64,000 nucleotides of DNA from Brenneria goodwinii (GCF_002291445.1 NZ_CP014137.1:496001-560000); one strand, 5' to 3'; counted from the first letter of the stretch, positions 52,542-61,581 are shown. The notes: generated by a model not told the origin, from the sequence alone. Program-made: numbers and translations.

Positions 52542-52839
52542 CAGCCTGAGCCCGGTGAGCCGGGCGGTCATTGCCGGGGCGCTGGTCGGCACCACCGCGT
52601 CCTGTGTTGAGCAATGGCGTCGTTATCAGAATGGCGAGAAAACTCTGCATCAGACGGCGGCCGCCGTGGCGTGTGATGCGGCGAAAGGCGGTCTGGTGGG
52701 GGGCGCGGTAATGGCCGTCGCCAATGCCACCGCCGGCCGGCCGGTTTTGACCTTGCTGACGTTGTTGAGCGCCGGCGCCGCCGGTATCTACCTGATGGAT
52801 GCGATTGGCAAAAAGGAGGCCGATGATGAAACAGCCTAA
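52525..52839 (+). CDS. Glycine-rich two-helix membrane protein (gene 3)
   Basis: A 104-residue protein with two hydrophobic Gly/Ala-rich segments (about 12-25 and 53-92; GGLVGGAVMAVANATAG, LLTLLSAGAAGIYLM) and a charged loop containing two Cys (27 and 50). It overlaps gene 2 by 17 bases and gene 4 by 14. Small hydrophobic proteins of this kind accompany the ATPase in ferrosome gene clusters, where they are thought to associate with the organelle membrane. GAGGAG precedes the ATG. Confidence 0.68.
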   Translation: MSNNRDSLSPVSRAVIAGALVGTTASCVEQWRRYQNGEKTLHQTAAAVACDAAKGGLVGGAVMAVANATAGRPVLTLLTLLSAGAAGIYLMDAIGKKEADDETA

Positions 52840-53125
52840 TTATCCTTATGTTTATTACCCGTATTACACGCCTTATCCTCCGGCGGCGGCACCGCAGATG
52901 CCTTATCGCCAGACCAATGGCAGAGCGCACTTGATTACCGGCGTGGTTGCCGGCGCCGCCATCGCCTATTTGCTCAGCAACCGTGAAGTTCAGCAGGGCA
53001 TCACGGCAACGGCCAGCAAAGCGTGGGGCACGGTGCGTGGCGAAGTGGAAGAGTTAAAAGAGCGGTTAGCCGATTTACAGGCTGAACTGGAATATTACCG
53101 TAACCGTGAAACGGATGCCGAGTGA
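52826..53125 (+). CDS. Tyr/Pro-rich YtxH-like membrane protein (gene 4)
   Basis: A 99-residue protein: a Tyr/Pro-rich start (residues 1-28, YPYVYYPYYTPYPP), a membrane helix (35-51, LITGVVAGAAIAYLLSN) and a charged coiled coil (60-95, RGEVEELKERLADLQAELEY). It looks like a shorter paralogue of gene 2. I take the second of two adjacent ATG codons, which is 6 bases after AAGGAGG. Its stop overlaps the GTG start of the ATPase by four bases. Confidence 0.7.
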   Translation: MKQPNYPYVYYPYYTPYPPAAAPQMPYRQTNGRAHLITGVVAGAAIAYLLSNREVQQGITATASKAWGTVRGEVEELKERLADLQAELEYYRNRETDAE

Positions 53126-55227
53126 TCGCTCGTTTGCCTGAAACCATCACGTTGGTTCATCAACTGCCGGGGCGGGTACGTTTGCGCATACCGCAAATGC
53201 GACGCTACCCGCAAAGTTTGGCCTGGCTGAAACGTCAACTGCTCTCTTTTCGCGGCGTTAATGGCGTGCGCCTGCGTCCTGAAGCCTGTTCCGCGGTCAT
53301 TACCTACGATCGTCAGCAGACCAAAAGTCAAACCCTGTTGCAGAAAGCGCTGGCGTTGGACTGGCAGGCAAGCACGCCGGGTGATTATGACGCGGAATAT
53401 AGCCGCAGCGACAATCTGCTCAATCTTGGCGGTATCGTGCTGGCGCAGCTATTGCCCGGAAACTGGGCCGCGTTGCCCGCTTTGTTGCTTACCGCTCCCA
53501 CGTTAGCCGAAGGTGCGGAAAGCCTAGCTCACGGCCAGTTGAAAGTGGACGTGCTGGACGCCATGGCGCTGGGCTTGTCCATGGCGCGGGGCGATCACCG
53601 CACGGCGATGATCACCCAGTCGCTGTTGACGTTGGGCGAGTATCTGGAGCAGGAAACCAGCCGTCATTCCGATGCGCTGCTGGCCGATCTGATGCAGCCC
53701 AGAGAACACCCGGTTTGGGTTGAACGGCAAGGGATGCGTGAAGAAATTCAGAGCGACGAATTGGTCAACGGCGATCTGATGCTGCTGGGGCCGGGGGACA
53801 ATATTCCCGCCGATGGGACGGTTCTGCGCGGCGTAGGGCTGATTAATCAGTCATCGATGACCGGCGAAGGCGTACCGGTTCGCCGGGAGCGCGGCGCCTG
53901 GGTCTATGCCGGCACACAGGTGCAGGACGGCAATATCGTCGTTCGCGCCGATCGGGTTGGCGATGAATCCTCCACGGCCAATATCCGGCGTTTTATCAGT
54001 GAATCTCTGAGCCAGCGCAGTGAAACGCAGCGCGTGACGCAACAAATGGCCGATCGACGGGTCGCCATCACCATGGGCGTCGGCGCGGCGGTTTTCGCTT
54101 TAACCCGTGACTGGCAGCGCCTGGCCGCCGTCTTCCTGGTGGATTATTCTTGCGCCCTGAAACTGAGCACGCCCATCGCCTTTAAATCGATCATGAGCCG
54201 CGCGGCGCGCCAGGGACTCCTGCTGAAAGGCGGCAGGGCGATTGAACAGTTGGCCGCGGTCGATACGGTGGTGTTTGATAAAACCGGCACCCTGACGCAT
54301 GGCGATATGCAGGTGACCGATGTCGTTAGTTTCGATCCGCAAAAGGCCTGGGCCGAGCGTTTGCTGGCGATAGCCGCGTCCGTCGAAGAACACAGCAATC
54401 ATCCGTTGGCGAAAGCGGTGGTCGCGGCGGCGGCGCACCATGCGTTGCCGCATATTAATCATGGCGAAGTGGAATACGTTATTGCCCACGGTTTACAGTC
54501 CGAGATGGACGATCACCGCATGGTGGTGGGGAGCCGTCATTTCCTTAGTTGCCATTACCAGATTGATTTTTCCGAGTTTGAAGATGAGATCGACAGGCTG
54601 GAGTCGCAGGGTCGTCACCTGCTGTTTATCGGTCTGGATGAGCGTCTGGTCGGCATGATCGGCCTGCAGGACAACGTGCGGGAAGAAGCCGCGGACGTCA
54701 TTCAACGGCTGCGTGAACGGGGAATCAAAAATATCGTTTTGCTGACCGGTGATAAGGTCGAGAAGGCGCGGCAGCTGGCGCAGGAGTTATCCATCGATCG
54801 CTTCTGTGCCCAGGCGACGCCGGAAAGCAAAGTCGATGTGGTGCGCGATCTGCAACAGCAGGGGCATCGCGTATTGTTTATCGGCGACGGCATCAACGAT
54901 GCGCCGGTATTAACTCAAGCCGATGTGGGCATGGCGATGAATCAAAGCACCGAGTTGGCGCAGCAGGCTGCCGATGCCGTATTGCTGCGGGATAACCTCG
55001 ACGGGGTGGTGACCGCCTGTGAAATGGCTCAGGAAGCCATGCGTCTGGTTAACAGCAATATTCGCCTGACGGAGTGGGTGAATAGTTCGATCATGCTGGC
55101 GGCGGCCATGGGCTGGCTGAAGCCGACGGCCAGCGCGCTATTGCATAACGGCACCACGCTGGGCGTTTTACTGCGCTCATTGGCGGCCAGGAGCCGCAAA
55201 CAGACTGATACGAAAGCCACTGATTAA
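53122..55227 (+). CDS. P1B-type metal ATPase, ferrosome (FezB)-like
   Basis: A 701-residue P-type ATPase with the full catalytic set: TGE (247-249), DKTGT (386-390), HP dipeptide (427-428), TGDK (542-545) and GDGINDAP (588-595). Two features set it apart from Cu/Zn/Cd pumps. The N-terminus is an HMA-like fold led by PGRVRLR (16-22) with no CxxC. The membrane metal site is YSCALKLSTP (342-351), i.e. Ser-Cys-Ala rather than Cys-Pro-Cys. This fits the P1B-6 group, which includes FezB of ferrosomes, where it is proposed to load iron into organelles. It starts with GTG overlapping gene 4. The iron specificity is inferred. Confidence 0.82.
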   Translation: MIARLPETITLVHQLPGRVRLRIPQMRRYPQSLAWLKRQLLSFRGVNGVRLRPEACSAVITYDRQQTKSQTLLQKALALDWQASTPGDYDAEYSRSDNLLNLGGIVLAQLLPGNWAALPALLLTAPTLAEGAESLAHGQLKVDVLDAMALGLSMARGDHRTAMITQSLLTLGEYLEQETSRHSDALLADLMQPREHPVWVERQGMREEIQSDELVNGDLMLLGPGDNIPADGTVLRGVGLINQSSMTGEGVPVRRERGAWVYAGTQVQDGNIVVRADRVGDESSTANIRRFISESLSQRSETQRVTQQMADRRVAITMGVGAAVFALTRDWQRLAAVFLVDYSCALKLSTPIAFKSIMSRAARQGLLLKGGRAIEQLAAVDTVVFDKTGTLTHGDMQVTDVVSFDPQKAWAERLLAIAASVEEHSNHPLAKAVVAAAAHHALPHINHGEVEYVIAHGLQSEMDDHRMVVGSRHFLSCHYQIDFSEFEDEIDRLESQGRHLLFIGLDERLVGMIGLQDNVREEAADVIQRLRERGIKNIVLLTGDKVEKARQLAQELSIDRFCAQATPESKVDVVRDLQQQGHRVLFIGDGINDAPVLTQADVGMAMNQSTELAQQAADAVLLRDNLDGVVTACEMAQEAMRLVNSNIRLTEWVNSSIMLAAAMGWLKPTASALLHNGTTLGVLLRSLAARSRKQTDTKATD

Positions 55228-55241
55228 TATGCGGGAGTGGA

Positions 55242-56267
55242 TTAACGCGGCCGGCATTGACTGCTTGTCCGGATCGTCATGACGGCGGGAAAACGGTACG
55301 ACGCCACGCTTTCTCCCGCAATGCGTCGCAGCAGCGTTTCGACGGCCAGATATCCTTGCTCATACATACAGGTGCTGATACTGGTCAGCGGGGGCTGTAA
55401 ATGCGGAGCCAGAGGCGTGTCGTTATAGCCGACGACCGCGACATCCCGCCCTGGAACCAAACCGCGGTTACGCATGGCGCCGAACAGGCCGATAGCCAGA
55501 AAATCATTAACGGCAAAAATGGCGGTAGGGCATTTATCCTGCGCCAGCAACTTTTCCCCGATGGCAAAGCCTGCCGCCGCGTCGAACGGACCGTGGATGA
55601 TATTGTGTGCGGGAATGTCGATGCCCTGCTCACGGTAGTAATTCAGGAAATACGTTACGCGCTCAAGGGCATTTGCGCTATGGGCTTGTCCGGCGATGAT
55701 GCCGATCTGCGTATGCCCTTGCTTAAAGAGATGCTGAGCGGCCATGTATCCGCCTTCACCGTCATTCGAAGTAACGGAACACAGCTCCCCTTTACGGCGG
55801 CTGACCAGCACCAGCGGGACGCGCCGTTTTTCCAGTTCACTAATGAAATCCTCTTCAGGCATGCAATGCGCATCGCAGATGATTAAGCCCTCGACATTGC
55901 GCGCCAGGGCTTTTTCAGCCAGTTGCCGTTGGCGTTCCGGTCGATCGAGCGTATTGGCGACAAAGGCGGTATAGCCGTAATCACAGGCCGCGGCGTCAAT
56001 GCCTTCATAAATTTTGGCCATCACGATATCGGACAGTTGCGGAACCAAGATGGCGATCTCGCGGCTATGCCGGGTTTTCAGGCTAATTGCGTGCGGATTG
56101 GGTTGATAGCCGAGGTTGGTGGCCAACTCGCGAATACGCGCTATCGTTTCTTTGGAGGCGACGCCGGCAATCCTTTCTACATCGCCATTCAACACGCGCG
56201 ACACGGTAGAGACATGAACTTTCAGTTGTTCAGCGATACTGCGTAATGTAGCGGGACGTTTACTCAT
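55242..56267 (-). CDS. LacI-family regulator of the peptide/amide import operon
   Basis: A 341-residue LacI/GalR regulator (TLRSIAEQLKVHVSTVSRVLNGD helix-turn-helix; LGYQPNPHAISLKT hinge; core with IFAVNDFLAIGLFGAMRNRGLVPGRDVAVVGYNDTPLAPHLQPPLTS spread over the C-terminal part). Start chosen at the ATG following GAGGGT; upstream codons extend the protein without support. It is divergent from an Opp/Dpp-type ABC operon whose promoter region contains a perfect LacI-type palindrome. Confidence 0.9.
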   Translation of the reverse strand: MSKRPATLRSIAEQLKVHVSTVSRVLNGDVERIAGVASKETIARIRELATNLGYQPNPHAISLKTRHSREIAILVPQLSDIVMAKIYEGIDAAACDYGYTAFVANTLDRPERQRQLAEKALARNVEGLIICDAHCMPEEDFISELEKRRVPLVLVSRRKGELCSVTSNDGEGGYMAAQHLFKQGHTQIGIIAGQAHSANALERVTYFLNYYREQGIDIPAHNIIHGPFDAAAGFAIGEKLLAQDKCPTAIFAVNDFLAIGLFGAMRNRGLVPGRDVAVVGYNDTPLAPHLQPPLTSISTCMYEQGYLAVETLLRRIAGESVASYRFPAVMTIRTSSQCRPR

Positions 56268-56358
56268 TGAATGACCCTCTAAAATTGATAGCCTGGTAAA
56301 TGCTATAGGCTTGATGATATTTCCGTCACTCAATTAATGAGTAAATGCCATCAGAGTC

Positions 56359-56498
56359 TATACCCTAAATAATTCGAGTTGCAGGACAAAACGCATGGCG
56401 TTTTGAACAGCGCTGGCGGCGGCCCCAACGGGGCGAAGCCCATGGATGGGCCGAATAACAAAGCCAACGCAGATGCAACTTGAAGCATGACGGGTATA
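56359..56498. repeat. Enterobacterial palindromic repeat (TATACCC...GGGTATA type)
   Basis: A 140-base element with inverted ends: TATACCCTAAATAATTCGAG then TTGCAGG at left, and TGCAACTTGAAGCATGACGG then GTATA at right. The interior holds a GGCCCCAACGGGGCGAAGCC-type hairpin. It is the longer relative of the 4967-5028 repeat. Such elements are scattered between genes in related enterobacteria and fold into long RNA hairpins. Confidence 0.75.
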
Positions 56499-56568
56499 TC
56501 CGATACGCGGACTGCTCCAGATTGGTGAGGCATGCCCTATTTTATTGCAGATTAGGCTTTCTCGTCTT

Positions 56569-56584
56569 ACCCAAACGTTTGGGT
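56569..56584 (+). promoter_or_regulatory. LacI-family operator
   Basis: ACCCAAACGTTTGGGT, a perfect 16-base palindrome with the central CG that LacI/PurR-family regulators recognise. It sits 155 bases before the binding-protein gene in A/T-rich promoter DNA and is the likely site of the divergent LacI regulator. Confidence 0.78.
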
Positions 56585-56738
56585 TAAATTTTATTTGTTT
56601 TTTATTTAAATTTAATTTTTTGATAAAAAACCAAAAATCTTTATTTTTCTTCATAAACGCCATGTTGTGGAGAAAGTTGGTATATACCTTGCGTCTGTTA
56701 TGGAAAACGACTCTGCCGACGAATAGGGAACAGCCAAT

Positions 56739-58412
56739 ATGTTATATAAATCTCACCGACATGCTCCTCGTTTCACCCCTCTGGCGTTAGCAGGCGCGCT
56801 AGCTGTAAGCGCATGGGTTCCGTTTTCCGCTTCCTCAGCCAGTACGCTGAGTATTGCGATGACCGCGGCCGATATCCCTCTGACCTTAGGTCAGCCGGAT
56901 CAAGGCTATGAAGGAAACCGTTTTACCGGCATTACGCTGTATGACTCGCTGGTGTTGTGGGATTTGTCTCAGGGGGAAAAGCCCAGTGAGCTGGTTCCCG
57001 GTCTGGCAACCGAATGGCATGTGGATCCGCAGGATCACACTAAATGGATATTCAAACTACGCCCTGGAGTTAAATTCCATGATGGCACGACGTTTAACGC
57101 CGATGCGGTGGTGTGGAACGTGGATAAGATACTGAATAAACAAGCGCCGCAATATGCGCCGGCGCAGATCGGCAACACGGCGTCCCGTATGCCGACACTG
57201 CATTCCGCGCGCAAGGTCGACGACCTGACCGTTGAGTTAATCACCAGCGAGCCGGATTCCATTTTGCCTTTCAACCTGACCAACTTATTTATTGTGTCGC
57301 CGTCGGCCTGGCAAAAAGACGTTGATGCGGTTCCAGCCTCGGTGACGGATCCGGCGGAGCGCTCCAAACAGGCCTGGGCGGCTTTTGCGTTTCATGCCGT
57401 GGGCACCGGACCGTTCAAGATGAATAAACTGGTGCCGAGGCAACAACTGACGCTGGATAAAAACGCCGACTACTGGGATGTCAAACGGGTGCCGAAAGTG
57501 GATCATGTCATGTTGATCCCGCTGCCGGAGGCCAATGCGCGGACGGCGGCGCTGCTATCCGGGCAGGTGGACTGGATTGAAGCGCCGGCGCCCGACGCGA
57601 TGGCGCAGATCCAGAGCCGGGGATTTAAAATTTACGCCAATGCGCAGCCGCATATCTGGCCGTGGCAATTCTCCTTCGTCCCCGGTTCTCCCTGGCTGGA
57701 CAAGCGCGTGCGTCAGGCGGCGAATCTCTGCCTGAACCGCAGCGAGCTTAAATCTTACCTTGGCGGTTATATGCAAGAGGCAACCGGGACCTATGAAAAA
57801 GATTCGGCATGGTATGGCAACCCGAGTTTCAAAATCCACTATGACGAAGACGCCGCGCGTAAATTGATGAGCGACGCCGGTTTTAGCGCCGCAAAGCCGG
57901 TCAAAGTGAAAGTGCTGACTTCCGCATCTGGCTCCGGTCAGATGCAGCCATTGCCGATGAATGAGTACATTCAGCAGAGCCTGAAAAAATGTTATTTCGA
58001 TGTGAATATCGTGGTGATGGAGTGGAATACCCTGTTCAGTAGCTGGCGTCTGGGGGCAAAAGATCCGTCCGCCCAGGGCGCCGATGCGATTAACGTCAGC
58101 GCCGCGGTGATGGATCCCTTCTTTGGCATGATGCGTTTTGCCAGTGAGAAAACGTTCCCGCCGGTTTCCACCAACTGGGGTTATTTCACTACGCCGAAAA
58201 TCGAGGAATTGATTAACAAAGCGCGCAACACGTTTGAGCCTAAAGCGCTGGATGGGGCGACGGCGGAATTGCATCAGGAAATGGTGGATGAAACGCCGTT
58301 CCTGTATGTCGCTCATGATATGGCGCCGCGCGCCATTTCGCCGGCGGTTCAGGGCGTGGTTCAAGCTCAAAGTTGGATGATCGATCTGACCTCGGTTTCA
58401 AAGGGAAATTGA
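56739..58412 (+). CDS. ABC transporter binding protein (SBP family 5, Opp/Dpp type)
   Basis: A 557-residue periplasmic binding protein with a signal peptide (about 1-34, ending SASSA). Family 5 landmarks include LVPGLATEWHVDPQDHTKWIF, LRPGVKFHDGTTFNADAVVWNVDKIL and GTGPFKMNKLVPRQQLTLDKN. It captures peptides, opines or other amide-bearing compounds. It is first in a six-gene operon and is separated from the permease genes by a long inverted repeat, which would allow more of it to be made. Confidence 0.9.
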   Translation: MLYKSHRHAPRFTPLALAGALAVSAWVPFSASSASTLSIAMTAADIPLTLGQPDQGYEGNRFTGITLYDSLVLWDLSQGEKPSELVPGLATEWHVDPQDHTKWIFKLRPGVKFHDGTTFNADAVVWNVDKILNKQAPQYAPAQIGNTASRMPTLHSARKVDDLTVELITSEPDSILPFNLTNLFIVSPSAWQKDVDAVPASVTDPAERSKQAWAAFAFHAVGTGPFKMNKLVPRQQLTLDKNADYWDVKRVPKVDHVMLIPLPEANARTAALLSGQVDWIEAPAPDAMAQIQSRGFKIYANAQPHIWPWQFSFVPGSPWLDKRVRQAANLCLNRSELKSYLGGYMQEATGTYEKDSAWYGNPSFKIHYDEDAARKLMSDAGFSAAKPVKVKVLTSASGSGQMQPLPMNEYIQQSLKKCYFDVNIVVMEWNTLFSSWRLGAKDPSAQGADAINVSAAVMDPFFGMMRFASEKTFPPVSTNWGYFTTPKIEELINKARNTFEPKALDGATAELHQEMVDETPFLYVAHDMAPRAISPAVQGVVQAQSWMIDLTSVSKGN

Positions 58413-58437
58413 GTGCGGCATCCGCCTGAATGCCGAT

Positions 58438-58510
58438 CGTTCACGGTCCGGGAATAACGGAGTGGCCGCGACGCGAAACATCGCGGTCGTTCCCTTGGCA
58501 CCGGTGAACG
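58438..58510 (+). repeat. Intercistronic inverted repeat after the binding-protein gene
   Basis: Outer arms CGTTCACGGT... and ...ACCGGTGAACG, and inner arms CCGCGA and TCGCGG, form a 73-base imperfect stem. Such structures between an ABC binding-protein gene and its permease genes (as in malE-malF) stabilise the upstream mRNA and raise its yield relative to the rest. The surrounding 58413-58694 has no other feature. Confidence 0.6.
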
Positions 58511-58694
58511 GTATTACGCTTGCGCTGGTTCTGCGGATGATGAAATCCCGGCCTCAGTGAACCGTATTGGTTTCTACCCTGCATTTTTATCAGCGGCGGC
58601 GCAGATTGAGGCGGTGAACCGACCGCGGGTCGTCCGCTGGCTGAAATCTGCGGGGATGGATAGCGGTTTTTATTTCCAGTCTGCGAGGTTTGCC

Positions 58695-59648
58695 ATGTTC
58701 ACTTATATTATTCGCCGCCTGTTGCTGGCGACGCCAATTTTGCTTGGCGTCGCGCTGGTCTGTTTCATGCTGGTTCATATGACCCCGGGCGATCCTCTGG
58801 TATCCGTTATGCCGCCGGATGCCTCCGAAGCGCTGCGCCAGCAGTTGATCCAGGCTTATGGCTTCGATCGGCCGCTGCCGGTGCAGTTCGGTCTTTGGCT
58901 GTGGCATGCGGTGCAGGGCGATCTGGGCATGTCCATCGCCAGCGGCCGTCCGGTGAGCAGCGAAGTGATGAACGCCGTAAGTTACTCGCTGCGTCTCGCC
59001 TTGCTCGCATCGTTCATCGGTTTTGTCTTAGGCAGCCTGTTCGGTTTTGTTGCCGGTTATTTTCAGGATAGCTGGATTGATCGCATCGCCTCCGCCTTTT
59101 CCATCTTTGGCGTCAGCGTGCCGCATTACTGGTTGGGAATGCTGCTGGTCATCATTTTTTCTTCCCAGCTAAATTGGCTGCCCGCCACGGGCGGTGGCCC
59201 CATGGGGGCGATGGATTGGGCCTGGGATTGGGAACATCTGAAGTTTATGTTGCTTCCGTCCATCACGCTGTCGGTGATCCCGACAGGCATCATCGCCCGA
59301 ACCGTGCGCGTACAGATCGCGGAAACGCTGGCGCAGGAATTTATTATCGGATTGAGAGCGAAAGGCGTCAGCGAGTTTGCATTATTTACCCATGTTGCGA
59401 AGAACGCCGCGCCTACCGCGCTGGCGGTAATGGGATTGCAAATCGGCTACCTGATGGGGGGATCCATTCTGGTGGAAACCGTATTTGCCTGGCCGGGAAC
59501 CGGATTACTGCTTAACTCGGCGATTTTTCAGCGCGATTTACCGCTGTTGCAGGGCACCATCTGGGTGCTGGCGCTGTTTTTTGTCCTGCTCAATTTGCTG
59601 GTCGATATCCTGCAAACGCTGTTTGATCCACGAATAAAGAGGGCTTGA
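58695..59648 (+). CDS. ABC transporter permease (DppB/OppB type)
   Basis: A 317-residue inner-membrane permease starting MFTYIIRRLLLATPILLGVA, with six helices and the EAA-type loop (AQEFIIGLRAKGVSEFALFTHVAKNA). Start chosen at the ATG after GAGG; the longer frame upstream has no ribosome site. It pairs with the DppC-type permease encoded two bases later. Confidence 0.93.
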   Translation: MFTYIIRRLLLATPILLGVALVCFMLVHMTPGDPLVSVMPPDASEALRQQLIQAYGFDRPLPVQFGLWLWHAVQGDLGMSIASGRPVSSEVMNAVSYSLRLALLASFIGFVLGSLFGFVAGYFQDSWIDRIASAFSIFGVSVPHYWLGMLLVIIFSSQLNWLPATGGGPMGAMDWAWDWEHLKFMLLPSITLSVIPTGIIARTVRVQIAETLAQEFIIGLRAKGVSEFALFTHVAKNAAPTALAVMGLQIGYLMGGSILVETVFAWPGTGLLLNSAIFQRDLPLLQGTIWVLALFFVLLNLLVDILQTLFDPRIKRA

Positions 59649-59650
59649 TC

Positions 59651-60541
59651 ATGAATCTTAATCTTGCGCGTCCAGCCCTGAGTGTGGATTTGACGGAAAA
59701 GTCGCAGGGATACTGGCGTGTGGTGCTCGGGAGGATAATGCGCGATCCTTCGGCGCTGAGCGTGGGGTTGGTGATTTTATGCCTCCTGGTGCTGGCGGCG
59801 CTGGGGCCGTGGATCGTTCATGGCGATCCCTACGCCACCTCAATGTTCAATCGTCTGAAACCTATCGGGACACCCGGTTTCCCACTGGGTTCCGATGAAC
59901 TGGGGCGCGATATGCTGTCGCGGCTGATGCTCGGCACCCGGCTATCTCTGTTTATGGGGATTACGCCGGTGGCGATTGCTTTTGTTATCGGTTCGACTAT
60001 CGGCATTATCGCTGGCTATGCCGGTGGCTGGCTGAATAGCGTAATCATGCGCACCGTCGATATTTTCTACGCCTTTCCTTCCGTGTTGTTGGCGATTGCC
60101 TTATCCGGCGCGATGGGGGCCGGGGTGGTGAATGCCCTGATCTCGCTGACGCTGGTTTTTGTGCCGCAGGTGGCGCGCATCGCGGAGAGTGTAACAACGC
60201 AGGTGCGTAACCGCGATTACATTGAAGCGGCGCGCGCCTCCGGCGCTTCCGCGTTTACCATCATCCGCACCCAGGTTCTGGGCAATGTACTGGGGCCGAT
60301 CTTCGTGTTCACCACCGGACTGATTTCGATATCAATGATTTTGGCGTCGGGCCTTTCTTTTCTCGGTTTGGGAGTGACGCCGCCGGAACCGGAATGGGGA
60401 TTGATGCTGAATACGCTGCGCACCGCGATTTATACCCAACCGTGGGTATGCGCGCTGCCCGGCGCGATGATTTTCATCACCTCTATCTCTTTTAATATTT
60501 TGGCCGATCGTCTGCGGATGGCCATGGCTATACGGAGTTGA
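59651..60541 (+). CDS. ABC transporter permease (DppC/OppC type)
   Basis: A 296-residue permease with the DppC signature LGSDELGRDMLSRLMLGTRLSL, EAA loop DYIEAARASGASAFTIIRTQVLGN and a PPEPEWGLML segment. It forms a heterodimer with the DppB-type partner. A following ATPase gene starts two bases after its stop. Confidence 0.93.
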   Translation: MNLNLARPALSVDLTEKSQGYWRVVLGRIMRDPSALSVGLVILCLLVLAALGPWIVHGDPYATSMFNRLKPIGTPGFPLGSDELGRDMLSRLMLGTRLSLFMGITPVAIAFVIGSTIGIIAGYAGGWLNSVIMRTVDIFYAFPSVLLAIALSGAMGAGVVNALISLTLVFVPQVARIAESVTTQVRNRDYIEAARASGASAFTIIRTQVLGNVLGPIFVFTTGLISISMILASGLSFLGLGVTPPEPEWGLMLNTLRTAIYTQPWVCALPGAMIFITSISFNILADRLRMAMAIRS

Positions 60542-60543
60542 CT

Positions 60544-61581
60544 ATGGATAACCACGACATCGGCGGACCGGCTCAGCCGCTGCTTATCGGGCGGAAACTG
60601 GTGAAACATTTTCCGCTGAAAGGCGAATTGGGAAAACGTGCGCTGGTGCGGGCGGTGGACGGTATCGATTTCTCGGTGTTAAAAGGGGAAACCCTGGGCG
60701 TGGTGGGGGAGTCGGGATGTGGTAAATCCACGACCGCGCGTGTACTGATGCAGTTGATCGAACACGACAGTGGCGAACTGATCTTCGATGGGCAATCTGT
60801 CGGCGGTCCGCGCTTGCCGCTACGCAATTACCGCCGTCAGGCGCAGATGGTGTTTCAGGATAGCTATTCTTCGCTCAATCCGCGCCTGACGATGGAAGAG
60901 TCGGTGGCATTCGGTCCTTTGGTGCATGGTATTAACAAACGTGAAGCCCGGACGCGGGCGCGGGATCTGATGGCGCATGTTGGGCTGGAACCGTCGCGTT
61001 TTGCCGGCCGCTACGCCCACGAACTATCCGGCGGGCAGCGCCAGCGGGTAAATATCGCCCGCGCCCTGGCGGTTGATCCGCGGCTGGTGATCCTTGATGA
61101 GGCGGTATCCGCTTTGGATAAGTCCGTTGAAGCGCAGGTGATCAACCTGTTATTGGATCTGAAAGAGAGCCTCAATCTGACCTATGTGTTTATCAGTCAT
61201 GATTTACACGTGGTGCGCTATCTCTCCGATCGCATCATGGTGATGTATCTGGGAGAAGTGGTTGAAATCGGGCCGGCGGAAGCGCTTTTTTCCGGGGCGT
61301 TGCATCCTTATACCCGCGCCTTGCTCAGTTCCATGCCATCGATGGATCCGGCGCGGCGCACGCTCAGGTCTCCGTTGAGCGGCGATCCTCCCAGCCCGAT
61401 AAATCCGCCCGGCGGCTGCCGCTTTCACACGCGTTGCCCGCATGCCGAAGCCGTGTGCAGCCAACGCGCGCCGCGTTTGTACGCTGCAGCGCACCAGCAT
61501 TCCGCCGCCTGTCTGATGGTTGAACCCGGCGCGGGACACTCGCAGAGTCCTGACAACCTTATCCTGGTTAAGGAGGCATGA
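60544..61581 (+). CDS. ABC transporter ATP-binding protein (OppF/DppF type)
   Basis: A 345-residue ATPase with Walker A GESGCGKST, Q-loop VFQDSYSSLNPR, signature ELSGGQRQRVNIARAL, Walker B LVILDEAVSALD, and the C-terminal oligopeptide-type extension with the Cys motif (GGCRFHTRCPHAEAVCS) that in some relatives binds an iron-sulfur cluster. It pairs with the DppD-type ATPase that starts immediately after its stop. Confidence 0.93.
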   Translation: MDNHDIGGPAQPLLIGRKLVKHFPLKGELGKRALVRAVDGIDFSVLKGETLGVVGESGCGKSTTARVLMQLIEHDSGELIFDGQSVGGPRLPLRNYRRQAQMVFQDSYSSLNPRLTMEESVAFGPLVHGINKREARTRARDLMAHVGLEPSRFAGRYAHELSGGQRQRVNIARALAVDPRLVILDEAVSALDKSVEAQVINLLLDLKESLNLTYVFISHDLHVVRYLSDRIMVMYLGEVVEIGPAEALFSGALHPYTRALLSSMPSMDPARRTLRSPLSGDPPSPINPPGGCRFHTRCPHAEAVCSQRAPRLYAAAHQHSAACLMVEPGAGHSQSPDNLILVKEA

